A stretch of DNA of 64,000 nucleotides from Arthrobacter pascens (GTDB taxonomy: Bacteria > Actinomycetota > Actinomycetes > Actinomycetales > Micrococcaceae): the NCBI RefSeq assembly GCF_030816475.1, contig NZ_JAUSXF010000001.1, positions 2,976,001 to 3,040,000 on the forward strand, written 5' to 3'. This document shows, in pieces, positions 44,201 through 53,026 of the stretch. Made by a program: the position numbers and the translations under genes. Under the pieces are notes generated by a model. It saw only the letters and a program-made list of their open reading frames with translations, was not told where the DNA came from and made no database searches. Positions within the stretch are counted from its first letter, which is position 1; each line of letters opens with the position of its first letter.

Positions 44201-45919
44201 GTGACGCAGACCTCGACGCGGCCTGCCGAGGCCGGCCAAGCCGCCCTGGCCGCACCCGCCGCCGGCCCGCGGGAACTCGCCGTTCAGGGCGTCGGCAGCC
44301 GCCGGCCCTGGATCAGCCGCCCGGACCAGGCCTTCTCCGCCCAAGCCCTTCAGGAACGGCTCATCGGCTGCATCCGCAGCTGGCGGGACTATCCGCCGTC
44401 GCTGCGGCTGTGGTTCTGGCTGGTGCCCGTGCTGACCACGGTAATAGGCGGAATCCTCCGCTTCGTCCGGCTGGATGCACCGCACAGCCTGGTATTTGAC
44501 GAGACCTATTACGTCAAGGATGCCTACTCATTCCTGATCAGCGGCTATGAACGGAGCTGGCCGGACAAGGCCAACGATTCCTTCAACGCCGGCAATCCCG
44601 ATGTCCTCCTGAACACGCCCGAATACGTGGTCCACCCTCCGGTGGGCAAGTGGATGATCGCCGGCGGCATGTGGCTCTTCGGCGCCGACAATCCGTTTGG
44701 CTGGCGATTCGCTGCCGCCTTGACGGGCACCCTGTCCATCCTGCTGCTCACACTGATCGCACAGAAGCTCTTCCGTTCCCTCCCGCTCGCTGCCGCTGCA
44801 GGGCTGCTGCTCGCCGTGGACGGCCATCACCTGGTGATGTCCCGGACGTCGCTGCTGGATATCTTCCTGATGTTCTGGATACTGGCTGCGTTCGGCGCAC
44901 TGCTGATGGATCGCGACGACGGACGCCGCCGGCTGGCAATCCGGCTGGCTCGTCAGGGGGCTGCGTCCGGGGACGGTCGCCCGACCGCCAAACAGCTCCT
45001 GGCCGGGCCCTGGCTGGGGGTCCGCTGGTGGCGGATTGCGGCCGCCGTCTGCCTTGGCCTCGCCGTTGGCACCAAATGGTCAGGGCTCTTCTTCCTCGCG
45101 GGGTTCGGACTGCTCACTGTCCTGTGGGACCTGAGCGCCCGGCGTATTGCCGGCATCCGCGGCTGGATCAGCGGCGGCATCATCAAGGACGGGCTGCCGG
45201 CATTCCTGAGCATCGTGCCGGTGGCCACAGCGGTGTACACCGCCACGTGGACGGGCTGGTTCCGTTCCGACGATGCCTACTTCCGCCATTGGGCGGAGAC
45301 CAATCCCTCCTCCGAGTGGGGATGGGTGCCGGACTCTCTCCGCTCTCTGGCCCACTACCACCTGGAGGCATACAACTTCCATCAGGGCCTCAGCGCCGAC
45401 CACCCGTACAAGGCAAGCCCTTGGACCTGGCTGGTAATGGGCAGGCCGACATCGTTCTTTTACGAATCGCCGCCACAGGGAACCGGGAGCTGCAACGTCT
45501 CAAACTGCACCTCCGCTATCCTCTCGGTGGGAAACCCCATCATCTGGTGGAGCGCAGTGATCGCCCTGGTGGTGCTCCTCTTCTGGTGGGCCGGCCGACG
45601 CGACTGGCGCGCCGGGGCAGTGCTTGCCGGCGTAGGCACAGGCTACCTGCCCTGGTTCATGTACCCCGAGCGCACCATGTTCTACTTCTACGCCGTATCC
45701 TTCGAGCCGTTCCTGGTGCTGGCCCTGGTCTATTGCCTGGGCCTTGTCCTGGGACGGGAAACCGATCCGCCGTGGCGGCGGCGCTCAGGACTCTACCTTG
45801 TGGCCCTTTTCGTGGCCGGCGCGGTCCTGCTGTCCGCCTTCTTCTATCCTGTCTGGACAGCCGAAGTCATTCCCTATCAGGAATGGCGTTACAGGATGTG
45901 GATGCCATCGTGGATCTGA
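44201..45919 (+). CDS. dolichyl-phosphate-mannose-protein mannosyltransferase family (PMT)
   Basis: Polytopic membrane glycosyltransferase that O-mannosylates exported proteins using polyprenyl-phosphate mannose. About 572 residues, with 10 or more membrane segments. The catalytic Asp-Glu lies in LVFDETYYVKDAYSFL on the first outer loop (about residue 102). Also typical are VHPPVGKWMIAGGMWLFG, MSRTSLLDIFLMFW and GTKWSGLFF. A basic, Pro/Ala-rich cytoplasmic N-terminus precedes the first helix. The start may be GTG 44201 (leaderless) or ATG 44192 (AAAAGG upstream). Divergent from rsmI. Confidence 0.93.
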   Translation: MTQTSTRPAEAGQAALAAPAAGPRELAVQGVGSRRPWISRPDQAFSAQALQERLIGCIRSWRDYPPSLRLWFWLVPVLTTVIGGILRFVRLDAPHSLVFDETYYVKDAYSFLISGYERSWPDKANDSFNAGNPDVLLNTPEYVVHPPVGKWMIAGGMWLFGADNPFGWRFAAALTGTLSILLLTLIAQKLFRSLPLAAAAGLLLAVDGHHLVMSRTSLLDIFLMFWILAAFGALLMDRDDGRRRLAIRLARQGAASGDGRPTAKQLLAGPWLGVRWWRIAAAVCLGLAVGTKWSGLFFLAGFGLLTVLWDLSARRIAGIRGWISGGIIKDGLPAFLSIVPVATAVYTATWTGWFRSDDAYFRHWAETNPSSEWGWVPDSLRSLAHYHLEAYNFHQGLSADHPYKASPWTWLVMGRPTSFFYESPPQGTGSCNVSNCTSAILSVGNPIIWWSAVIALVVLLFWWAGRRDWRAGAVLAGVGTGYLPWFMYPERTMFYFYAVSFEPFLVLALVYCLGLVLGRETDPPWRRRSGLYLVALFVAGAVLLSAFFYPVWTAEVIPYQEWRYRMWMPSWI

Positions 45920-45960
45920 GAGAGGTGAAACCGGGTAGCCGGACTGTACTGCCCGCGGTC

Positions 45961-46015
45961 TCTACTGCTCTGCTGTCTCTACTGCTCTGCTGTCTCTACT
46001 GCTCTGCTGTCTCTA
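45961..46015. repeat. 17-bp tandem repeats abutting the DUF1461 stop codon
   Basis: TCTACTGCTCTGCTGTC is present three times in tandem (45961-46011) and a fourth, partial unit begins at 46012 and contains the stop codon (46013-46015) of the minus-strand gene. The units look like successive copies of that gene's last codons and stop (GATCAGTAG-like). Confidence 0.88.
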
Positions 46016-47197
46016 CTGATCTTCTGCTGATCCATTCCTGGCAATGCCCGCGGGGACGGCATCAGGACCGTTGGCCAGGCCCCGCCGGCGACGCGTGGGC
46101 CAGGTCAGGATCAGTGTCAGTACCGCGGTAAGGAAGACCAGCGCGCCGATGACGATTCCCGCGTCAATCCAGAACTGGCCGGGAAACAGCCGGATGAGGG
46201 TGTCGTCCAAGGAGAACGTCCAGGTTCCGTTGGCAAAGAAGATGTGGTGGAAGTCCGTGAAGAACTGTTGCCAGCCCAGGACAGCCAGCGCGCCCAGTCC
46301 CAGTATGACCACCAGAGTGACGATGGAACCGGCGAACAGTCCCCTGCGCACTCCCCCGTTACTGCGGCGGCGAAGGTAGGCGATGGCCACGATGCTGACC
46401 AGGATCAGGACAGCACCGGCGCCGAATGTGGACAGGATCACTGACTTCACGTCCGCCATATGGCTGACTTCGCCGTCCTTGAAGAGCTTTTCTCCGCTGC
46501 GGTTAACCAGTTCGCCCAGATAGCGCGGGCCGGCCCAGTTGCTCAGGTAGTCAACGGAGTACGAGCCGTAGGTCATCCTGTCATCGGTGCTGAAACCATA
46601 GCCGTCACCGGGAAATCCCGGCCGGTTATATTCCACCCAGAGAAACAGGGGGCTGGTCACCGCCCGCACCGCCAGCACCATCAGGATCACCGGATAGAAC
46701 ACCGCCAGGAGGATCTGCATGATGCGCGGGGCGACGGGTTTGGCGTTCGCTGCACTTTCACGCTGGGCGTTACGCCGCTCCACTTCCTCCTGCGGAGGAC
46801 GTACCTGCAGCGCTGAGGTCGGGAGCCGCTCATTGAACGGCTGGCTCCCATGCCTGGCTGGCGCTGAGGTGCTGGCCGGTCCAGGAGTACCGGCAGATCC
46901 TGGTGCATCGGCAGGCCCGGGGGCATCGGCAGGCCTGGGGGCACCGGCAGGTCCGGAGTTCTCCGCAGGGTCGACGCCGGCCTCCGCCGCTTTGCGGTCG
47001 GCCCGGCTTTCAGGCTGCGCGGACGCGCTCAGGTTTGCGTCGGACGCCTCGTCGGATGGGCTGGTTCCCCGTCCCGTGCGGGTGCTGCCGGAGCCGGAAG
47101 CGTTCATCCAGGAAAACGCTGGCTCGTCCGGGTTGTCCTGGTCAGGATCCGGCTGCGGTTCCGCGCGTTTGGCAGGGGTCGAAGAATTGTCGTTCAC
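46013..47197 (-). CDS. TIGR01906/DUF1461 family membrane protein
   Basis: About 394 residues. The first 160 are disordered and low in complexity: acidic, Ala/Pro/Gly-rich, with a degenerate GPADAPG repeat. The C-terminal half is a four-helix membrane protein of the DUF1461 (lactococcal LctD/TIGR01906) type; its helices are LLAVFYPVILMVLAVRAVT, AVLILVSIVAIAYL, VTLVVILGLGALAVLGW and IVIGALVFLTAVLTLIL. Between the first two lies a conserved outer loop (YGSYSVDYL, SHMADV). GTG 47197 follows GGAAGTGA. A TAGGCT at 47266-47271 could be its -10. Function unknown. Confidence 0.83.
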   Translation of the reverse strand: MNDNSSTPAKRAEPQPDPDQDNPDEPAFSWMNASGSGSTRTGRGTSPSDEASDANLSASAQPESRADRKAAEAGVDPAENSGPAGAPRPADAPGPADAPGSAGTPGPASTSAPARHGSQPFNERLPTSALQVRPPQEEVERRNAQRESAANAKPVAPRIMQILLAVFYPVILMVLAVRAVTSPLFLWVEYNRPGFPGDGYGFSTDDRMTYGSYSVDYLSNWAGPRYLGELVNRSGEKLFKDGEVSHMADVKSVILSTFGAGAVLILVSIVAIAYLRRRSNGGVRRGLFAGSIVTLVVILGLGALAVLGWQQFFTDFHHIFFANGTWTFSLDDTLIRLFPGQFWIDAGIVIGALVFLTAVLTLILTWPTRRRRGLANGPDAVPAGIARNGSAEDQ

Positions 47198-47320
47198 TGC
47201 AGCGTCACTTCCGTTGGGGTCAGCGCCCCGGCTCTGGTCCGGGCAGCGCCAAGTATCTGTTGACGAGCCTACAGTCCGCTCCTTGGGGACGGCGAGGTGC
47301 CACACCCCGAGGCCTCGGAT

Positions 47321-48313
47321 TCAGGCAGCTATTTCGGTGTAGCCGGCATCCCCGGCACCCAGGTCCCCCCGGGCGCCGGCCAGGTAGGCCCTTCTGCCCC
47401 ACACCAGGACGTAGAGCCAGTACAAGGCCAGGGCGGCGGAACCGATGCCGATCTTGGCCCATACCGGGAGCTGGCTTGGTGTGACAAACCCTTCAACAAG
47501 ACCGGAGACGAACAACACCAGTACAAGCCCTAAAGCCACGGTGATCAAGGACCTGCCTTCCTCGGCCACAGCCCGGCCCCTGGTGCGCGGGCCGGGAGAG
47601 ACCATGGCCCAGAAAATACGTAATCCCGCAGCACAGGCGATGAACACTGCCGTCAGTTCCATCAGGCCGTGAGGCAGGATGTAGCTGAAAAAGACATCGG
47701 ATTTGCCAGTCGCCGCGAAGATCCCGGCTGCGATCCCGACGCCCTGGGCGTTGCTCAACAGGATCATGGGCACCCAGAGCCCCGTGATGCCCAACGCGAC
47801 TGCCTGGGCACTGATCCACGCGTTGTTGGTCCACACGGCGCCCGCAAAGGACGCGGCCGGGTTTTCCGAGTAGTAGCCGATAAAGTCCTCCTCCACGTAC
47901 TGCCTGACCGCGGAGTCGGAAGCCAGGGACCGCAGGGCGTCAGGGGAGCTGCCGATCCACAACGCGTAGGCGCCGCCGACCAGGACGAATACCGTTCCAC
48001 AGGCCAGCGTGAGCCACGTCAGCCGGTACAGCGCGGCCGGCAACGCGACCACAAAAAAGCGGGCCAGGTCTGCGGTGAAATTCGACCGTGCGCCCGTGAA
48101 GCGGGTCCTGGCTTGCGCGAGGGCAGCCGACAGGGACGCGGACAGGCCGCTTTCCGGTGCCAGCGACCTGATAAGTGACAGATGCGCGGAGGTCGCCTGG
48201 TACAGCCGGAGCAGCTCGTCGGCCTCCTGGCCGGTGAGCCGCCGCTTGAAGGCAAGTTCACGTAGCCTGGACCATTTGTCCCCGTTCACGGCGGTGAAGG
48301 CATCCATATCCAC
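47321..48313 (-). CDS. SpoIIM-like (stage II sporulation protein M) membrane protein
   Basis: A 330-residue protein with about six membrane segments. The cytoplasmic N-terminal 90 residues (WSRLRELAFKRRLTGQEADE, then LLRLYQATSAHLSLIRS) and the FFSYILPHGLMELTAVFIA core with its conserved PHG-E motif define the DUF95/SpoIIM family. In non-sporulating actinobacteria these genes pair with RDD proteins, as here: an RDD gene is divergent across about 70 bp. The start is GTG 48313 with TAGGCT 6 nt upstream. Its molecular role outside sporulation is unknown. Confidence 0.88.
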   Translation of the reverse strand: MDMDAFTAVNGDKWSRLRELAFKRRLTGQEADELLRLYQATSAHLSLIRSLAPESGLSASLSAALAQARTRFTGARSNFTADLARFFVVALPAALYRLTWLTLACGTVFVLVGGAYALWIGSSPDALRSLASDSAVRQYVEEDFIGYYSENPAASFAGAVWTNNAWISAQAVALGITGLWVPMILLSNAQGVGIAAGIFAATGKSDVFFSYILPHGLMELTAVFIACAAGLRIFWAMVSPGPRTRGRAVAEEGRSLITVALGLVLVLFVSGLVEGFVTPSQLPVWAKIGIGSAALALYWLYVLVWGRRAYLAGARGDLGAGDAGYTEIAA

Positions 48314-48319
48314 GGAATC

Positions 48320-48325
48320 AGCCTA
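48320..48325 (-). promoter_or_regulatory. -10-like box TAGGCT, leaderless SpoIIM-like start
   Basis: TAGGCT on the minus strand ends 6 nt before GTG 48313. TAGACT at 48338-48343 on the plus strand could be the -10 for the divergent RDD gene. Confidence 0.48.
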
Positions 48326-48386
48326 GCCGCACCCGATTAGACTGTGAGCGTCCGCAGGACGATTCGCGAGGAACGGGGAGCCTGGG

Positions 48387-49187
48387 TTGAGTTCAATTGT
48401 CACGGGAGAGGCCGTTGTCCTGGAACTGCGGCCCGCATCTTTCGCCGCCCGCGCCCTTGGCCTCCTGCTGGATGTCCTGGTCAACGTCGTGCTTCTGGTG
48501 CTGGTCCTGATTGGCATTGCCGCTGCCGGCCCGGAACTTGATGAAGCGGCCGCCCGCGCCCTGGCACTGGTGGGCACCGTGTTCTGTTTGGTGATCGTCC
48601 CGGTCACCGTGGAGACGCTGAGCAGGGGGCTGTCGTTGGGAAAACTGGCGGCCGGCCTTCGGGTTGTGCGTGACGACGGCGGGGCCATCCGCTTCCGCCA
48701 TGCCGTGATCCGGGGGCTCACGGGCTTCCTGGAGATCTATTTCACCTTCGGCGGCCTGGCCATTGCAGTGGCACTGTTCAACGACAAATCCAGGCGGCTG
48801 GGAGACATCCTGGCCGGAACGTATGCCCTGCGGACCCGCGTGCCGGTCGAAGCCGCGGTTCCCGTTTTTGTCCCCCCGCGGCTGCGCCCCTGGGCGGCAG
48901 CCGCGGACATCGGGCGGATTCCTGATGCGACAGCGCGCCAAGCCTCACAGTTCATCCGGCAGGCGGGCCGGATGTCTCCGCTGTCGCGGACGGGAATGGC
49001 AACGTCGCTTGCCACGGAGCTGGCGCGGCATGTGGCACCGCCTCCGCCTCCGGGAACCACGCCTGACGAGTACCTGGCGGCCGTCATCGCTGAGCGTCGC
49101 AACCGCGAACTGACGAGGCTCCAGCAAGCCCGCCGGCGCAGTTCTGCGATGGGTGAGCGGCTGGACCGCCTGCCGTTCGGTCCCTGA
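48387..49187 (+). CDS. RDD family membrane protein
   Basis: A 266-residue protein with an N-terminal RDD domain of about 130 residues: the arginine in PASFAARALGLLLDVLVN, further membrane helices, then the conserved LSLGKLAAGLRVVRDDGGAI and FNDKSRRLGDILAGTYALR. The C-terminal 120 residues are soluble and basic. The TTG start at 48387 is supported by GGGGAGCCTGGG. Divergent from the SpoIIM-like gene; these two usually lie with MoxR/DUF58 genes in related genomes. Confidence 0.88.
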   Translation: MSSIVTGEAVVLELRPASFAARALGLLLDVLVNVVLLVLVLIGIAAAGPELDEAAARALALVGTVFCLVIVPVTVETLSRGLSLGKLAAGLRVVRDDGGAIRFRHAVIRGLTGFLEIYFTFGGLAIAVALFNDKSRRLGDILAGTYALRTRVPVEAAVPVFVPPRLRPWAAAADIGRIPDATARQASQFIRQAGRMSPLSRTGMATSLATELARHVAPPPPPGTTPDEYLAAVIAERRNRELTRLQQARRRSSAMGERLDRLPFGP

Positions 49188-49280
49188 CGCTGGTCTCCGT
49201 ACCAGGCTGGCCGCTGTTTCAGCTGCTTACGGGCTGGCCGGTTGGTCGACTCAGCTGTTTACCGGACTCAGCTGTCCGGG

Positions 49281-49312
49281 TTAGTTGTCGTACTGCTTAG
49301 TTGTCGTACTGC
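49281..49312. repeat. 16-bp perfect tandem repeat spanning the L,D-transpeptidase stop
   Basis: TTAGTTGTCGTACTGC occurs at 49281-49296 and 49297-49312. The second is the end of the L,D-transpeptidase gene (codons for Gln-Tyr-Asp-Asn and stop); the first is an exact copy directly downstream of the stop. Confidence 0.9.
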
Positions 49313-50559
49313 GCCCAGGGGATGTTCCAGTCGCCGTAGCCGTCGTCATAGGCTGCATAGTCGCCTTCGGTATTAATGACCTGGACAACGTCGCCGGTGG
49401 TCATGGCATCGAAGACCCAGGCCGCGCCGTCGGGGGCGAAGCCGATGCAGCCGTGCGAGACATTCGTGTTCCCGATGTAGGGGAACGCAGAGTCAAGTGC
49501 CTGGTGGATGTAGGCCCCGCTCAAGGTCAGCCGGATGGTGTACTGCACATCCACTTCGCCGTAGTAGGCGGGGTCGCCCGGTTTGAGTCCGATACTGTCG
49601 GCCACGAAGTGGTCGTACCGGTGTTTATCCATCAGCACCAGGTAGCCGCGGGCCGAGGGAAAGCGCTTGGACCCCATGCTGACGGGGACCGTCTTGACCA
49701 CCTGGTCATTGACGCTCAGGGTGAAGGTGTGCGCCGCAGCGTCCGCCACGGCCAGCCGCTTGTCCCCGATGTGGACATTGACCTTCTTGTTGAAGTTGGC
49801 GATCTGGCCGTTGCCCAGGTCGACACCGAAGAGCTGCATGTCCATCGTGACGGTGGAGTTTGCGGCCCAGAACGCCTCCGGACGGTAGCGGACCATGGTA
49901 TCGCTGAACCAGTGGAAGGCACCCGTCTGGCCTGAACTGGACGTGATCTTGATGGCATTCTCCACCGCAGCGCGGTTTACGACGGGCTCGCTGAAGATGA
50001 CCTGGAGCGGCTGCGCGACTCCCACCTTCATGCCGTCAAGGGGATAGATCGCCGCATCCGCTTCGTGGGAGCTGGAGACCGTGCTGAAGGACCGGGTAGT
50101 GCTGGTCTCGCGCCCTGCGCCGTCCTTGACGACGTAGGTGTAGCTGTAGTCAGCATTGAACTTCAAGGGGCCGGCCGCCGTCCAGCTGGTGCCGTCCGCC
50201 CCGAACGCACCCTTGACCGCTTCCCCGGCTTTGCTGGTGAGGGTGACCCGTTCAATTTTGCCGTTGGCTACTGTGAGCGATACCGGAGCCGCAGGATTGA
50301 CTTGCTTGGCGCCGTCGGCAGGCGAAACGTCCAGCTTAACGGGCGCAACTATCGGAGAAGCCACACCGGGAGCCGAACGGACGGCGGAGCCTGCTTCGGA
50401 TTCCATGGACCCGCGGGCAAACCCTGGCGCGACAGCGGAGAACGCTCCACCGCCGGCGGCCAGGATGCAGACCGCGGCCAGAAGGGCAATCTTCTTGGCG
50501 GTTCCCCTGCGGCGCGGTGCTGGCCCGGGCCTCGACCCGGGCTTAGACTCAGACTCCAT
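49297..50559 (-). CDS. L,D-transpeptidase with Ig-like domains
   Basis: Exported peptidoglycan crosslinking enzyme that forms 3-3 links. 420 residues. An N-terminal basic stretch and hydrophobic segment (KIALLAAVCILAAGGGAFSA, about 24-43) serve as signal or anchor. Two Ig-like domains follow (about 70-260). The YkuD catalytic domain (about 265-395) contains PYIGNTNVSHGCIGFAPDG, with the catalytic cysteine in SHGCIGF and its histidine. It ends WNIPWAQYDN. The ATG at 50559 has TAAGAT ending 6 nt upstream and no ribosome-binding site. Resembles mycobacterial Ldt enzymes. Confidence 0.94.
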   Translation of the reverse strand: MESESKPGSRPGPAPRRRGTAKKIALLAAVCILAAGGGAFSAVAPGFARGSMESEAGSAVRSAPGVASPIVAPVKLDVSPADGAKQVNPAAPVSLTVANGKIERVTLTSKAGEAVKGAFGADGTSWTAAGPLKFNADYSYTYVVKDGAGRETSTTRSFSTVSSSHEADAAIYPLDGMKVGVAQPLQVIFSEPVVNRAAVENAIKITSSSGQTGAFHWFSDTMVRYRPEAFWAANSTVTMDMQLFGVDLGNGQIANFNKKVNVHIGDKRLAVADAAAHTFTLSVNDQVVKTVPVSMGSKRFPSARGYLVLMDKHRYDHFVADSIGLKPGDPAYYGEVDVQYTIRLTLSGAYIHQALDSAFPYIGNTNVSHGCIGFAPDGAAWVFDAMTTGDVVQVINTEGDYAAYDDGYGDWNIPWAQYDN

Positions 50560-50565
50560 GCAACG

Positions 50566-50571
50566 ATCTTA
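50566..50571 (-). promoter_or_regulatory. -10-like box TAAGAT, leaderless L,D-transpeptidase start
   Basis: TAAGAT on the minus strand ends 6 nt before ATG 50559, close to the bacterial -10 consensus. The position supports that ATG and a leaderless message. Confidence 0.55.
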
Positions 50572-50622
50572 AGCCTTGCCGCAGCGTCCCCTGCGCCGGC
50601 GAGGCTCCAGCAGCGTCACGCC

Positions 50623-52107
50623 TCAGTAACGATAGTGCTCGGGCTTGTACGGGCCGGCCACGTCGATATCCAGGTAGTCCGCCTGTTCCTTGGACAGCTC
50701 GGTAAGCTCAACTCCCAGGGCATCGAGGTGCAGCCGGGCCACTTTTTCGTCCAGGATCTTGGGAAGCACATACACCTGGTTGGAGTACTCGCGGTCACCC
50801 TCGGGCTGGTCCTTCTTGGTCCACAGCTCGATCTGGGCGATGGTCTGGTTGGCAAACGAGTTACTCATCACGAAGGACGGGTGGCCGGTTGCGTTGCCCA
50901 GGTTCAGGAGCCGTCCTTCGGAGAGGACGATGATGGACCGCGCCGAGTCCCCCTCGGCGTCCGCGTCAAAGACCCACTCATGAACCTGCGGCTTGATCTC
51001 CACCTTCCTGATCCCGGGGATCCGGGCCAGGCCGGCCATGTCGATTTCATTGTCGAAGTGGCCGATGTTACCCACGATGGCCTTGTTCTTCATTCCGGCC
51101 ATATGCTCGGCCATGATGACGTCCTTGTTGCCCGTGGTGGTGATGAAGATGTCACCCTGGGCAAGCACGGACTCAAGCTTGGCCACCTGGTAGCCGTCCA
51201 TGGCCGCCTGCAGGGCGCAGATGGGATCAATCTCGGTGACGATGACACGTGATCCCTGCCCGCGGAGCGCCTCTGCGGCGCCCTTGCCCACGTCGCCGTA
51301 GCCGCAGACCACTGCGACTTTTCCACCCATCAGGACATCGGTGGCCCTGTTCAGTCCGTCCGGCAGCGAGTGGCGGATACCGTACTTGTTGTCGAACTTG
51401 CTCTTCGTCACGGAGTCATTGACGTTGATGGCGGGGAACAGGAGTTTCCCCTGCTCTGCCAACTGATACAGGCGATGCACACCCGTAGTGGTTTCCTCGC
51501 TCACTCCCTTGATGCTTCGGGCGGTGCGGGTCCACTTCTGCTGGTCCTGCCCGATGGACTTGCGCAGGACTTCAAGGAATATCGCGTATTCTTCGGAGTC
51601 TGCCTCGTCGGTTGCGGGGACAGCCCCTGCAGCCTCGAATTCAACGCCCTTGTGGACCAGCATCGTGGCGTCGCCGCCGTCGTCCAGGATCATGTTGGGA
51701 CCCAGTTCCGGGTTGGTCTCGGCGCCCGGCCAAGTCAGGATCTGCTCCGCCGTCCACCAGTACTCTTCGAGCGTTTCACCCTTCCACGCGAACACCGGCA
51801 CCCCCTGGGGATCCTCAACCGTTCCCTTGCCCACAACCACGGCAGCGGCCGCTTCATCCTGGGTGGAGAAAATGTTGCAGGAGGCCCAGCGGACCTCCGC
51901 TCCGAGGGCGGTCAGGGTTTCGATGAGCACGGCAGTCTGCACCGTCATGTGGAGCGAACCGGCGATACGGGCGCCTTGGAGAGGCTGCGCGGGGCCGAAT
52001 TCCCTGCGGAGGGACATCAGGCCGGGCATCTCATGTTCCGCCAGGCGGATCTGGTGGCGGCCGGCCTCGGCCAGCGAGATGTCGGCAACCTTGTAATCAA
52101 ATGTCAT
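50623..52107 (-). CDS. ahcY: adenosylhomocysteinase
   Basis: Splits S-adenosylhomocysteine into adenosine and homocysteine, relieving inhibition of methyltransferases. 494 residues, the usual length of the bacterial long form. Substrate-binding residues in [15 protein letters not shown] and [16 protein letters not shown], the NAD-binding loop [19 protein letters not shown], and the C-terminal [20 protein letters not shown] plus the final HYRY are typical. AAAGGATTCCCC precedes the ATG. The Trm112-like gene is 69 bp upstream in the same direction. Confidence 0.97.
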   Translation of the reverse strand: MTFDYKVADISLAEAGRHQIRLAEHEMPGLMSLRREFGPAQPLQGARIAGSLHMTVQTAVLIETLTALGAEVRWASCNIFSTQDEAAAAVVVGKGTVEDPQGVPVFAWKGETLEEYWWTAEQILTWPGAETNPELGPNMILDDGGDATMLVHKGVEFEAAGAVPATDEADSEEYAIFLEVLRKSIGQDQQKWTRTARSIKGVSEETTTGVHRLYQLAEQGKLLFPAINVNDSVTKSKFDNKYGIRHSLPDGLNRATDVLMGGKVAVVCGYGDVGKGAAEALRGQGSRVIVTEIDPICALQAAMDGYQVAKLESVLAQGDIFITTTGNKDVIMAEHMAGMKNKAIVGNIGHFDNEIDMAGLARIPGIRKVEIKPQVHEWVFDADAEGDSARSIIVLSEGRLLNLGNATGHPSFVMSNSFANQTIAQIELWTKKDQPEGDREYSNQVYVLPKILDEKVARLHLDALGVELTELSKEQADYLDIDVAGPYKPEHYRY

Positions 52108-52176
52108 GGGGAATCCTTTGCTATGTCCGGTGGAAGCGACGGCATTCAGGCGTCGGCGGAAGTCGTTGGGCGGTGC

Positions 52177-52443
52177 TTAGTCTGTTCCGGCCGGACGGGC
52201 AGCGGAGTCGTGCCGGACCGGGTCGTGCACGCCTGAATCGTGCTCATCTGAGCCGGCCGAGTTGGCGGCCTGCAGCAGTTCCGGCGGCAGGAGCAGGGGT
52301 ATGCCGTCCTCAATCGCGTAGCGCAGTGGCACGCCCGACTCCGCGACCGCCGTCGAGACGAGTTCGTCACCCTCCTGGACCAGGGGTGAGCCGGTCACGG
52401 GGCACCGCAGGACGGACAACAGTTCAGGACTGATCTTTGGCAT
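52177..52443 (-). CDS. Trm112-like small zinc-ribbon-type protein
   Basis: An 88-residue protein of the Trm112 family: LLSVLRCPVTGSPLVQEGDELVS, then AIEDGIPLLLPPEL. The usual second CPxC-like pair of bacterial YcaR-type members is reduced to one visible cysteine (RCPVTG), so zinc binding is doubtful. Its C-terminus is a hydrophilic extension. A GGGAGCATCATCC ribosome-binding site precedes the ATG. In related genomes this gene sits between manB and ahcY/manA; here manB is absent. Confidence 0.85.
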   Translation of the reverse strand: MPKISPELLSVLRCPVTGSPLVQEGDELVSTAVAESGVPLRYAIEDGIPLLLPPELLQAANSAGSDEHDSGVHDPVRHDSAARPAGTD

Positions 52444-52520
52444 GGATGATGCTCCCTGACGGGCGCGATTGCGCCGGTGGCTGACTGATTAGCAGCTTCA
52501 AGCCTACCGCCAGATAGGAC

Positions 52521-52910
52521 TCAGGACGGTTCACGGAGTACGCGCAGGTGCCCTCGGCGGGTGCCCTCGGCCGACGTCGGCGCTTCCAGGACTGAGTGGA
52601 CGGAGCGCTGGGTCTGGGCCGGTTGGGCGTGCACGGGCAGGGCAGCAGCTTCACGAACTGCATTCGCGAGGGCCAGCAAGTCATCAGGCCCCGGCTGCTG
52701 CGGCGTGGACGGCATGGCCAGGCGCAGGACTTCCCACCCGCGCGGGACAGTCAGGGATCCGGCGTGCTGCTCGCACAAATCGTAACAATGCGGCTCCGCG
52801 TAAGTGGCCAATGGCCCCAGTACGGCTGTGGAGTCGGCATACACGTATGTCAGAGTAGCCACCGCCGACTGGCGGCAGGCTGATCTTGAACATTCACGGA
52901 TAGCTCCCAC
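52521..52910 (-). CDS. DUF3499 family protein
   Basis: A 129-residue actinobacterial protein: RECSRSACRQSAVATLTYVY, CYDLCEQHAGSLTVPRGWEV. The four cysteines in two CxxxxC/CxxxC-like pairs near 7-12 and 42-46 suggest a zinc-binding fold. Beyond residue 75 it is variable. The start is GTG 52910 with TAGTCT 8 nt upstream. Divergent from the zincin-like gene. Function unknown. Confidence 0.87.
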   Translation of the reverse strand: MGAIRECSRSACRQSAVATLTYVYADSTAVLGPLATYAEPHCYDLCEQHAGSLTVPRGWEVLRLAMPSTPQQPGPDDLLALANAVREAAALPVHAQPAQTQRSVHSVLEAPTSAEGTRRGHLRVLREPS

Positions 52911-53014
52911 GACATCCCAGACTACTCTGTGTCCCTGCCCGTTCGGCGTATTGCCCCCTTAACGCCGCGCCATGGTGCGGCGTGGATTGTGTCGCGTAAA
53001 TGTTCGGCCGGGTT

Positions 53015-53020
53015 TAGAGT
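53015..53020 (+). promoter_or_regulatory. -10-like box TAGAGT, leaderless start
   Basis: TAGAGT ends 6 nt before ATG 53027 of the zincin-like gene, and no ribosome-binding site intervenes. Confidence 0.48.
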
Positions 53021-53026
53021 CAATGT

